DNA from: Nematostella vectensis | Lineage: Eukaryota > Cnidaria > Anthozoa > Actiniaria > Edwardsiidae | Direction of reading: 5' to 3' | Assembly (NCBI RefSeq): GCF_932526225.1 | Contig: NC_064041.1 | Location: 188,001 to 252,000 of the forward strand | Length of the DNA: 64,000 nt | Shown: positions 34,601 through 45,704 of the stretch, in pieces | Layout of the letters: each line of letters begins with the position of its first letter | Numbering within the stretch: the stretch's first letter is position 1 | The notes under the pieces: model-generated | Told to the model about the DNA's origin: nothing | Seen by the model: the letters and a program-made list of their open reading frames with translations, nothing else | The model's database searches: none | Made by a program: the position numbers and the translations under genes

Positions 34601-35934
34601 CGCAACGGTAGTCCATTCCCTAAATACCTTGAGATGGCCCTGTGCTATCCAAGTGCCGTGCTGAGAGGATTTCGCTCTGCGAGCATCCCAAACTTGCCTA
34701 CAAACCTATGGCGTCAGTTGACTGGTCTTGGAATCACTCGAAGAAAACCTACCCGTCTAGGCTGCCGTGGAGGCGCATGACTTCGTTGCCTAGCTCCAAC
34801 CACGACAGATGTCTTGCCTCCTGATCCCATTCCCTATTTTGATCATGAAGAATTACTTACACCCCGGGAAGATGGAGGTTCAAATTTGCATACGGCCAAC
34901 CAAGAGATATTAAATATTCATAGTGACACCTTCGATTTACAAAGATCTGGGATCTCCTCAGTGGCCCAGCACAATTACCGACAAGACCAAACAAGCTCAA
35001 ATAAGTCGCCGCAATCAAGCAAACCTCACCGTAATCAGAAGAGTCCCCGAAAAAGGAAAGAAAGTGTTTTGTCCGAGTATTCTTGCTAACACCATGTCCC
35101 TCGCCCCGAAGATCGACGAAGTACGAAGCGTCATCTTGGATGCAAATCCTGACTTAGGTTTCTTTACCGAAACCTGGCTGGGTGAGAATTCTTGCGAGAA
35201 CAACCTTCAAATCCCTGGCTACCATTTCCTCGCCTGCAACCGGTGTAATGGCATGCTTCACGGTGGTGTCGGCCTCTACGTTAAGCAAAACATCCACTTC
35301 AAAACTCTGAGCGCATTCTCTAACGACGAAATCAACACTCTTTGGGTCTGGCTGCACCCGAGACTACCTCGTGGCGTACCCTGTGTTGTCGCAGGCTCAA
35401 TATACCACCCACAGTTCCTGGACGACAAATATATGCTTGAGTATTTGTCCTCGTCTCTCACCGCAATTGAAGGTATCTATCCTTGCTGCGGTCTGATGCT
35501 GTGTGCCGACTTTAACCGCCTCAACATCTCCCGTCTGACCTCCCAATTTAAACTGAAGCAGCTTGTGGACAAACCGACCGTGGGAACCGGATCCTAGATC
35601 TGGCTATTACCAACCTAGCTCACCTATACGACAAAAACGCAGTGAGCATCATGGCGCCGTTTGGTCTCTCGGACCATAATGTAGTAGTCATCCATGCTAA
35701 AGCCCGTGTACCAGGGTCCAAGTGCAGCAGGAAAGTCATTACGAGGCGTGACACCCGTGCGAGCAGGAAATCTGAGCTCGGCCGCTACCTCTCCTCTGTA
35801 GACTGGTCACTAATTGACTTCGGCGCCTCTGGTGAGGATAAATCTAAGTTTTTGGTTGATTCCATCAATATTGGGCTTAACCTCATCATGCCTGTCAAGC
35901 AAACCAAGATCCATGCTGATGATGCCCCTGATGA
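34600..35934 (+). pseudogene. Non-LTR retrotransposon 5' half, with endonuclease
   Basis: A 5' region carries LWRQLTGLGI and PTRLGCRGGA, a block typical ahead of the endonuclease of CR1/Rex1-like elements. The endonuclease reads ILANTMSLAPKIDEVRSVIL, LGFFTETWLGEN (catalytic Glu kept), GVGLYVKQNIHF, CGLMLCADFNRLN (GDFN changed to ADFN) and, after a frame change at 35,597, LDLAITNLAHLYDKN and GLSDHNVVV. The start of the linker toward reverse transcriptase follows and is then cut off at about 35,934, where a transposase-like element begins on the other strand. Dead copy. Confidence 0.8.
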
Positions 35935-36876
35935 ATTTCAAGTACATAAAGTTCACCCATGATATAACAATGCGGCTAACCGTAGAGGTTGATATGTCAA
36001 ATAGGTGACCAAGATGTTCTTTAGGAAATCCTTGTCTCAGTCGACATAACACAAGGAAGTACTCATCAAGCACTTTCAACTTCCTTGGTCGTCCTTTCTC
36101 TGACTTTGTGCTAGGATTCTCCTTGTCATCAATATTAGATACAGAAGACCAATATGTGATATTTTCTCCTTGTTTTCCAGGATCTAGGTAATTGAAAATC
36201 ATCTTCATAGCTTTCAAATCCAGTATAAAAGGTTATTCAGAAGGTTTACTTCTGATTTGATCCACTTTGAACTGTTTACTTTGAAAAGCTACATTCTGAA
36301 TTGAAAGACTTTCTATCCTAGACATTAGATCTGAAATTTTCTGTTCCATTAATTTAATCTCCTTGTAATTATCAACTTGACTTTCTTTGTTTTCCATTGT
36401 GATTTCTTTGGTTTGTGTCTCGTTTTCTTGACGCAAAGTTTCCTCTGTTTGAGTAGATGTGTCCTTGTGCAGTGGTTCTTCAACATTAGAAGGATCAACA
36501 CAGCACGTTTTCTCGTGGGACTGAATTCCCAAATCAACTTGCAAGTTGTTACAAGGAGTTTCTACAGCTCTTGTTGTCGGGAGCTTTCGTTTTCGCGGCG
36601 AAGTGCGCCAAGAAAATACTGAAGGAACTACTTCGGTCTTCAAACATGCCTTGCCAGAGAGTGTTCGTTTGAAATCTTCCTCCTTGAAATGCCGCGAACA
36701 TACAGTACCTTAGTCGATGGATTTATTTCGAAAAATTTACCTCCTCTTCTAATAGCATGTGTCCATTTCTTTCTGAGTGTTATTTCTTTCGGGAAGATGA
36801 AGGAAGAAACCTTGGAACCATTTTCATCGCGATATCCCTTCTTAGTGCACCCAGGGACGCAGCAGTGTGTTGGCAT
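35931..36876 (-). pseudogene. THAP-finger / HTH_Tnp_4 transposase fragment
   Basis: Starts MPTHCCVPGCTKKGYR (36876), with KKWTHAIRRGG, the first part of a THAP zinc finger (C-x2-4-C and Trp). The rest of the finger (CSRHFKEEDFKRTLSGKACL and VVPSVF, the AVPxxF-like motif) is one frame away, so two extra bases near 36,703 break it. A coiled-coil linker follows (EIKLMEQKISDLMSRIESL), one nonsense codon (36,233), then KMIFNYLDPG, KGRPRKLKVLDEYFLVLCRL and FDISTSTVSRIVISWVN, the helix-turn-helix that precedes DDE_Tnp_4 domains. The DDE domain itself is missing: text stops within the retrotransposon at 35,931. Remnant of a DNA transposon. Confidence 0.75.
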
Positions 36877-37148
36877 GTTCAGCCGATGGCGAAAATCCTC
36901 GCATAGACGCAGTTATTCGGACAAAGAGCAAATCGAAGGCGGCTTACATGATACTTGACTAATACACGATAATACTTATCGATATTTTGTTTTAGCATAA
37001 GAGAACTTGAAGCAAAAACAGCAAGAATATTAGATAACTTTGCACGTGTGTTTGTTTCTGTGATTAGGCCTTTCTGGCCTCGCTTTCGTGTTTTCGTCAC
37101 CAGACTTCCAAATCGGCGGCCGCGAGTTCCGCCATTTTTGAAAGTGAT

Positions 37149-37512
37149 GTATGCAGTTCGTCTAGCAAAATCCTGCAAGGAAGGCGAATCGTGATTCCAG
37201 AAGTCTTTCAATCTAGCATAGTCAGCCTGGCAAATGAAGGCCATTAAGGGATAACCAAAACAAAGGCACTACTGCGAGAGAAAGTGTGGGTTTTGACTGG
37301 TTTGCACCGTCAAAGCGCCTTGGCATCAACCACAATACTTACAAATTATTGGAGCAAAGACGAGTTGACAGTATGCAGTTCGTCTAGCAAAATCCTGCAA
37401 GGAAGGCGAATCGTGATTCCAGAAGTCTTTCAATCTAGCATAGTCAGCCTGGCAAATGAAGGCCATTAAGGGATAACCAAAACAAAGGAACTACTGCGAG
37501 AGAAAGTGTGGT
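37149..37512. repeat. 142-bp direct repeat within gypsy integrase, period 222
   Basis: GTATGCAGTTCGTCTAGCAA and the next 122 bases occur at 37149-37290 and 37371-37512, nearly identical. The 80-bp spacer contains more integrase-flanking sequence. The pair arose by a local duplication in the element. Confidence 0.9.
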
Positions 37513-38220
37513 TTCCTGGCATTGATAAAGTTGTGGAAGCAATGGTGAAGTCCTGTCTAGCGTGTCAAGCAGCGACGCCGGAAACGAAACCTGAACCCCA
37601 GAGGGGTAGCTTCTAGTCGTCTACAATGACTATTCCAGATACCTGGTGGTTGAGGTGGTACCATTCGTAGCAGCTTATGTAAATGTCGCAACTTGACGAA
37701 GTTTTCTCAGGGTTCAGTGTCCCTGAAGTTGAGGTTGTACGCTCTGATAAAGGACCACATTTCAACGTTAAAGACTTTAGAAAGTTTGCTCCTGTCCTGG
37801 GATTTAAGCACAGGAATGTGACGCCCCTCTGGCCTCGTGCAAATGGCTAAGTCAAAAGGTTCATGCGAACCTCTAAGAAGCTACCAAGGTATTCAGGGCG
37901 AATGGTCACCTGTGGAAAGAAGAACTCTGTGATCCGCTGCGCAACTAAAGAGCAACACCCCAATACAGGCAAGGCACCAGCTAGCGTGTTGTTTGATCGC
38001 CCTATGCGTATGAAGTTGCCAGAGGCACCTCAGAGCAACCAAGAGACGGATGTACTTCTGGTGAAGTGCGGCTCATCATGCAAGTCATCAGGCACGCCCT
38101 ACAACCCAAAACCTTATCGAGTGACCGAGAAAAAAGGAAGCATGGTTACAGCAGCGCAAGACGGTAACAAGATAACTCGGAATTCATTATCTTACACATG
38201 TAACGCAGAAATCATATTGT
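37340..38220 (+). pseudogene. Ty3/gypsy integrase and C-terminal pol remnant
   Basis: The zinc-binding HHCC part reads RRIVIPEVFQSSIVSLANEG, H, GITKTKELLREKVWFPGI and VKSCLACQAATPET. The catalytic core is legible but broken (FSVPEVVRSDKGPHFN, then VTPLWPRANG). After 37,863 the C-terminal part is open: KAPASVLFDRPMRMKLPEAP, GTPYNPKPYRVTEKKGSMV. Several frameshifts. It is close to the gypsy element at 45.7-47.9 kb (compare FNRPLRVKLPEAP). Confidence 0.8.
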
Positions 38221-38299
38221 GCTTGATTCTATTTTTTAATACATCTACATACATCGAAGCTGTGAGACAAAAGTTAAGAATCATAAGTTCTTAATCGTC

Positions 38300-38870
38300 T
38301 TTGTCTTGGTCGTCAATAAAAAAAAATAAGGGAAACAAAAGGTAAAGGGTATTGAATTTTGCGGTATTAAAGTTTGTAGGAATAGGATTTCGCGGGGCTT
38401 AAATGTCGCAAGATTAAAGAGACCAATAATGTATTAAATGTATTAAAAATAGCCACAGTTGCTTGTGCCCTTACAATCCTAGCGCACACGGAGCCGACCA
38501 TCGTCACGCAGTCATTTCTTATTTTGTTGTTTTGCACCATGGCAACGGGAGTTGAAGGACGGGTTGCGAGAAAAACGGTGCTTATAGCAGGGTGGTTTTG
38601 AAATTTCGTAATATAAAACAAGATATCAGAACCTATTGAGTCATTACAGGGGTCAGGTAAAAATTCCGTCAACTGAGCACTTTCAAGTAACCTTTCTCAG
38701 CGGGTTCAAAGTCTTTACAATGAATGAAAGCCTTAGGCTTGACATTTGGGAGAAAAGATTTAGTGTCCTATTTAGTATCTGATGAGTAAACTCATCACTT
38801 TTCTGAAGAGGCAGGGTAAAGTTGAGCCCCTTATTTGATAATAAGGGGCTCAAAAGTAAATAAAAGTAAA
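38300..38870. other. Intergenic, unrecognised frame
   Basis: Contains a minus-strand open frame at 38367-38672 (FITKF-like FYITKFQNHPAISTVFLA, RPSTPVAMVQNNKIRND). It reads like protein but no family or flanking splice signal can be given; it may be a repeat-borne frame. Confidence 0.35.
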
Positions 38871-38871
38871 C

Positions 38872-40595
38872 ACAAATGTGCGGCGATGGTGGAAAGAGGT
38901 GAAAAGCATCTCTGGAGTCTCGTGTAGCGAGGGTCAATGGTATCGCCAATTGATTGATGGTCAAGACATTGACTCTGTTGACACCGTTTGTGGGAGAATC
39001 AACAACTTCTTTGCGAGCTTGACCTCTTGCTTCTCACCCCTATCCCCTCAGGATGTAGCCGATATTACGCTGCAAGACATACCCGAGAGCTTGCTTGTTT
39101 CTGATTACGAAGCCTATAAAGCGCTACGCTCAGTTCAAGCTAGAAAATCTTCCGGGCCTGACGGGGTCCCTAATGTAATCCTGAAGGAGTTTGCCTTTGA
39201 ATTGGCTTCGGTTGTTAAAGACTTGTACAACACCTCGCTACGCGAAGGGTTCTTACCCGCCTTATTGAAGTGTGCTGTCATCCGCACACTACCCAAGCAA
39301 TCAACTCCCCGTGATATCAAAGAGGACATCAGGCCGATATCTCTTACATCCCAGACAGCGAAAGTGATGGAGGGCTTTACACTGTCAAGAGTTCTCCCAA
39401 CCATCCTAAGAGACCTGGACCCTAAACAATTTGCTGTGGCCTGAAAGTGTACCACCCACGCCATTATATACATCTTGCATTTGGCTCTTGAGGCATTGGA
39501 CAAAGGGAACTGTTGGGTCAGCCTATTTTTCGCTGACTTTAGGAAGGGTTCTGATCTCAGAGACCATAAGATCTTATTGGACAAGCTCAAGTTTATTATA
39601 TTCACCCATGTTTGCTCAGGTGGCTGGCAGCCTTCTTGCTAGATAGGACGCAATACGTTAAGATCTCTCTTGCTTCATCACCTCTAATAAGCCTTAATGG
39701 GGGAATTCCCCAAAGACTCAGTCCGCTATTATTTGCAGTAATGATAAACAGGCTAGTTTCCTTTTGGACGCCCAGAGCGAAATACGTTGACGACTTGACA
39801 ATAATGGAGATTGTACCTCGCAAATCTCCTTCTATTCTCATCAGTCATGTTGTAAACAGCATTAATTCATTCGCCTGTAGTAACAACATGGCGCTTAATC
39901 CAAAGAAATGTAAGACTCTGCGGTTTGACTTTTTGCAATATAATAGCTACGAGTGTCCGCCCCCCTTTCAGTCGGTAGTACTACAATAGAGAGTGTCAAG
40001 TCCTTCAAGTTTCTCGGGGTTTTCATCTCGGAGGACCTCTCTTGGGGCCCACACTGTCACTATGTTATTGCAAAGGCAAACCGCAGATTATACGCCCTCA
40101 GAAAGCTTAAACGTTCTGGTGTAGTAGACAGTGAAATAATTCAAGTTTATTGTAGTCTAATTAGACCTATCATGGAGTACGCGTGCGCGGTCTTTGTCGA
40201 CCCTCCTCAGTATCTTAGTCATGCATTAGAAAGAGTCCAGAAACGCGCTTTATCAATCGTCTTTCCTGTACATCATACCAGGATGCACTTGCCCTCGCAG
40301 GCCTCCCAACCTTAGCTAAGAGACGTTCTGAATCATGTGAGAAACTCATAATGTCGTTAACGCCCAGCAACCCGCTGTACAACCTTGTAACGAATCGTAT
40401 AGGTAGATTGAATTACACTTATAATTTAAGATCTCGTGCCAATGTAACTGTGAAACCAACCAACACTGACCGTTTTGGAAATTTCTGCACAAGCAAATTC
40501 GCCTTAAATGTCTCGCTTTAATGTATTATGTAATACTGACTATACCTATAATTCAGATGTAATCTGCTACTGGTATAATAAACTTATTATTATTA
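38872..40595 (+). pseudogene. Non-LTR retrotransposon (CR1/Rex1-like), 5'-truncated
   Basis: Starts in the linker (WWKEVKSISGVS, IDGQDIDSVDTVCGRINNFF) and runs through the reverse transcriptase: KSSGPDGVPNVILKEFAFEL, IRPISLTSQTAKVMEGF, LFFADFRKGSDLRDH, AKYVDDLTIMEIVP (catalytic DD kept), MALNPKKCKTLRFDFL, KSFKFLGVFISEDLSWG and YCSLIRPIMEYACAVF. Three frame changes and a nonsense codon (39,442). It ends in TTATTATTATTAT, immediately followed by the palindrome. It shares most motifs with the 15-18 kb element (for example VILKEFAFEL) but is clearly diverged. Confidence 0.85.
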
Positions 40596-43500
40596 TAATG
40601 GACTTCTCATACTCAATGAGAGGTAGGTACTCCGGAATGATAACAACAGTGTTTGCTGTATTTTGGAAGTAGTCAACTAGAAACTAAAGGACCAGCAAGC
40701 TGGATAAGTTTCCGCACATTGCAGTCAGTGAGATATTTGTAAACTTGACGTTAAGAGCAGATATCTTGAGATTCATTGAATACACAAGGATTTAAGATCT
40801 TACATAGGCAATCTGAGAGAGTAAAGATTCGTTTTTAAAAAAGATAGCATTGCTCTGGACAATTTCGCATGCACAGTGTGGCGTAAAATAGTAGGTAGGT
40901 AAGTAAAAGCCTGAAGACCAGCAAGCTGTATACATTTTCATGCTTTGCAGTAATCGAGGTACATGTAAAGTTTGCTGTTCAGCTAAGACATCTTAAGATT
41001 TATAAGATTAACAAGAACGCTTGGACTTATAGAGGCTAGTTGTGAGCAACAAGAGTCATTATTAAAATCAATAGCATTGCGTTCCAAACACATGGCAAGC
41101 ATAGTAAAGCGCATAGCATTGCCCAGTAGGCTGACGTAGGCTGCCTTTTTGACATGTAAATATTTATGATGATATCTGTGTAAGAAAGCAGAAGTGGGAA
41201 CGGTAATACCAAAAAAGGGGTAACCTTATAATTGAGACAACGACCTAAAAAACTTAATATGACTACAAAACCTTTTCTTAGAGAATACTAGTTAAGTTAT
41301 GCCTACGACATAATATTTATGGTTTAAGATAACAAACAATTTTCTGGGGCAAATACTTGAGGAACTTCTTGAGGCTTGGCATTATCTTCTGGTTGTCGCA
41401 GAGTTTTAGCAAACTGGTATGACTAGAAAAACTACAGATAAGAGTTCGAATAAGTAGATTATCTGCACAGGCGTGGCGGCATTAGGGAAATAGATCAACA
41501 CATTGTTGAGATGGTATGTTTTACGCCTTTGTAAATATAAAGTAGTTTTGCTGACATTTCCAGTGTTAGCCTTACTTGGAGCAAAAGAGACAAAAGGCGG
41601 ATGGGGTTGAATTGATAGTGTTGTATGCGACAAAAGATAGCCGGCAGACGCTGCATGCACAAGCTGACAAAGAGTTGAAAAGGGGCATCGGCAATTACAG
41701 CAGGGTGTGCTAAGGAATTGTGATGATCTATGCAAAGGACAATTTTTCATTTGTGTATCCCCTGGGGGCTCAGCAACTGAGAACAAATGATTGTTGAAAA
41801 CAAATGATTGTTCTCTTTTTGGACGCACAAGTTATTTGAGATAAGTGGTCTACGTAATGGCTGGGGAGGTTAAAGTATCCAGAGACAGGATAAAAATTAT
41901 GTTGGTTGATTACATCATCGCGATGTTCACCAAAATCTGTGCCGTGCGTGGGACCAGTTTCTGCAATGTAGACTATACCACAACGCTAAAGTGGAATACA
42001 GTGAATAAGATTGCTAGGTGAACAGGTGATATAGTCTGTGACAGGGTACAACTATCTATGGAATCCAGGTATTTCGGTGGTGGAAACGATGGATTTTTAA
42101 AGGGTAGATATCTTCCTATCACTCTTAAAGGTGCCGGGCGCTAAACTAGAGGGAGTCAAAGTGCTTCTCACAAGCGAGGCGCGTTTATTTTTGTCGCATT
42201 GAAAAGGGAAGGGTAGCCACTGAGGGAAAATATAAACAGTTCCCGTGTTCACTTCCTATAGACTAAATGTGTTTGATTGCTAAATTGATGGGATAATATT
42301 TGAGGGAAGGGAATTCTGTCTTCCTGTAAGGGTTTGGAGCGCTGTAATGCAACAGAACGATCAACAGGCTAGCCTTCATCAAGATAATTAGTGACAAAAT
42401 GTGCGGGATATGTGCACTTACTGTAGAACTTACATATTTTCTTGGATTTAGTATGAAAGTCAGAGTCCTTGCTACCAAGGGGATAAAGTCCAAGAAACTG
42501 TGACTAATGCATAAAAGTTTTAATGTGTAGAGGGCAAGCGGATGAGTAAAGTAAGTAACTGTGTGAATAAGTCAAGCTTGAATGGACAGTGACATATCAA
42601 GAAAGGTGACTGACGTTTCAGAAATCTTCACATGTAAAATCTAGAGCAAGTTGGGAGTTGTTAACAAATCCAGTAAAGCGGCGGAGATGCAGTTTAGAAC
42701 ACGATGTTGCACCAATGCATACAAAGATATAACGGCCATGAAGAGTGGGATGTGGTCGTCATATTTCCCAAAAGACTTTGCATGCACATATTAGACAAGC
42801 AGGTTGGTGTGGCGGAATCCCATTATATTCCACATGTAAACACCTTTGTCTTTCTTGTAGAAGTCACCTGAAAAGGAGAAACAGATGAGCGTTACCAACA
42901 GCACAGCTAGCACAAGAAAAGTAGCTATGCTCAGCTTTTATGCGATCTTGCGATCAAAAAAGTGTTTGAGGGTTTTGAAGTCCTCATTAGAAATAAAGGT
43001 TAACAGGGATTTGAAATCCACGGTAAATATGAATTAATGCATGCTCCCAGAAAAGAAAGCGAAGAAGCTAAAAATGTAAAGAGCATGGTTGGTTTTTTTT
43101 GATAGAAGAAGGTAGAGACTGTACAAGGCGCCTTTTGTGCAATCTTTACCTTCCCATATCAAAGACACCAACCATGCCCTTAACATTTCCAGCAACTTCC
43201 CTTTTTTTTCTGGCAGCATGCATTAATTCATTTTTGCCGTGGATGTCAAATCCGTGGTAACCCTTATTCCTAATGACAAGGGCCTCAAAACTCTCTAACA
43301 CTTTTTTGATCGCAGGAGTGCATAAAAGCTGACCACGGCTACTTTCCTTATGTAAGCTGTGCTGTTGGTAACGCTTATCTGTTCCTCTTTTTCAGGTGAC
43401 TTCTACCAGAAAGGCAATGGTGTTGACATGCGGAATATAATGGGATCCAGCCACATCAACTCGCTTGTCAGATATGTGCACAAAATTATTTTGGGAAATA

Positions 43501-45704
43501 CGACGGCCACAGCCCACTCTTCATGGCCTTTAAATCTTTGAATGCACTGGTGCAACATCCTGTTCTAAACTGCATCTCCACCGCTTTACTGGATTTGTTA
43601 ACAACTCCCACCTTGCTCTAGATTTTACATGTGAAGATTTCTAAATCTTAAGTCACCTTTCTTGTTACCTCACTGTCCATTCAAGCTAAACTGATTCACA
43701 CAGTTACTAACTTTACTCATCCGCTTGACCTCGACACGTAAAACTTACATCCATTATTCACAGTTTCTTGGACTTTATCGCCTTGATAGCTAGGACTCTC
43801 ATAGCTAGGACTTTCATTCTCAATCCGAGAAAATGTGTAAGTTCTACAGTGAGTGCACATATCCCGCACAGGTTGTCACTAATTATCTCGATGGAGGCTA
43901 GCCCGTTGATCGTTCTGTTGCGTTACAGCACTCCAAACCCTTAGGAGGAGGACAGGATTCCCTTCCCTCTCTAATATCATCCCATCAATTTAGCAATCAA
44001 ACACATTTAGTCTCTAGGAACTTGATGATTTTATAAGTAAACACGGTAACTGTTTATATTTTCCCTCAGTAGCCACTTCTCCATTTTCAATGCGACAAGA
44101 ATATACGCGCCTCCCTTGTGAGAAGCACTTTGACTCCCTCTAGTTTAGCGCCTGGCACTTTCATGAGTGCTAGGAAGAGATCTACCCTTTATGAATACAT
44201 CGTTTTAACCACCGATATACCTGGATTCAATGGATAGTGGTACCCTGTCACAGACTATATCACCTGTTCACCTAGCAATATTATTCACTGTATTCCACTT
44301 TAGCTTTGCGGTATAGTCTACATTGCAAAAACTGGTCCCACGCTCGGCACGGATTTTTGTGAACATTGCAATGATGTAATCAACCAACATAATTTTTAGC
44401 CTGTCTCTGGATACTTTAACCTCCCCACCCATTACATAGCCCCTTTATCCATTTGCAGTATTTCTTTACTCAACCACTCAAATAACTCGTGCAACCAGAA
44501 AGAGAACAATAATTAGTTTTCAGTTTCTGAGCCCCTAGGAAATGCACAAAAAAAACTGTCCTCTGCATAGATCATCACAATTCCTTAGCACACCCCGCTG
44601 TAATTGCCGATGCCCCTTTTCAACTCTTTGTCAGCTTGTGCATGCAGCGTCTGCCGGCTATCTTTTGTCGCATACAACACTATCAATTCAACCCCATCCG
44701 CCTTTAGTCTCTTTTGCTCCAAGTAAGACTAACACTGGAAATGTCAGCAAAACTACTTTATATTTACAAAGGCGTAAAACATACCATCTCAACCGTGTGT
44801 TAATTTATTTCCCTAATGCTACTACACCTGTGCAGATCATCTACTTATTCGAACTCTTATCTGTAGTTTTTCTAGTCATACCAGTTTGCTAAAACTCTGC
44901 GACAACCAGAAGATGATGCCAAGCATCAAGAAGTTCCTCAAGTATTTGCACCAGAAAATTGTTTGTTATCTTGAACCATAAAATATTAAGCCGTAGGCGT
45001 AACTTAACTAGTATTATCCAAAAAAGGTTTTGTAGTCATATTATTTTTTTAGGTCGTTGTCTCAATTATAAGGTTACCCCTTTTTTGGTATTACAGTTCC
45101 CACTTCTGCTTTCTTACACAGTTATCGTCATAACTATTTACATGTCAAAAAGGCGGCCTGTGTCATCCTACTGAACAACGCTATGCGCTGTACCATGCAT
45201 GCCATGTGTCTGGAACGCAATGCTATTGATTTTAATAATGACTCTTGTTGCTCACAACTGGCCTCTATAAGTCTAAGCATTCTTGTTAATCCTATAAATC
45301 TTAAGATGTCTTAGCTGAACAGCAAACTTTACATGTACCTCAACGACTGCAAAGCATGGAAATGTATCCAGCTTGCTGGTCTTCGGGCTTTTACTTACCT
45401 ACCTACTATTTCACGCCACACTGTGCATGCGAAAGCATTCCAAAAGCAATGCTATCTTTCTTAAAAACGCATCTTTTCACTTTCAGCTTGCCTATATAAG
45501 GTCGTAGATTCTTGTTTACTCCATGAATCTCAAGATATCTGCTCTTAACGTCAAGTTTACAAATATCTCACTGACTGCAATGTGCGAAAATTTCTCCAGC
45601 TTGCTGGTCCTTTGTCTTCTACTTGACTACTTCCCTAATTCACCACACATTGTTATCATTATTCCCGAGTACCTACCTCTCACAGAATCTGAGAAGTCCA
45701 TTAT
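40596..45704. repeat. 5.1-kb palindrome without spacer
   Basis: Left arm 40596-43129, right arm 43130-45704 in inverted orientation, centre GGCGCC at 43127-43132. The tips match (TAATGGACTTCTCA at 40596, its complement ending at 45704). Long inner stretches match nearly perfectly (for example GGCATCGGCAATTACAGC near 41,682 and its complement near 44,610); identity looks highest (above 95% by eye) around 41.5-41.8 and 44.5-44.8 kb and lower toward tips and centre. Small indels distinguish the arms, which argues against a simple assembly echo. No known transposase is seen. Open frames in the arms (41406-41828 minus and 44542-44892 plus) are the same peptide but unrecognised. Confidence 0.9.
40690..41140. 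repeat. Subterminal tandem repeats in the palindrome arm
   Basis: GACCAGCAAGCTGGATAAG at 40690 recurs as GACCAGCAAGCTGTATACA at 40916 (period 226). The following text keeps similar order (TTTGCAGTAATCGAGGTACA against CATTGCAGTCAGTGAGATAT). The right arm mirrors this pair near 45,140-45,610. Confidence 0.65.

Noticed and set aside
44542-44892. Treating the frame in the palindrome's right arm as a host gene
   Set aside because: The same peptide lies in the left arm in mirror orientation and no start, splice or domain evidence supports an active gene.
40596-45704. Reading the palindrome as a Polinton/Maverick or a helitron
   Set aside because: No polymerase, integrase, capsid or Rep/helicase motif is visible and the arms meet without a core.
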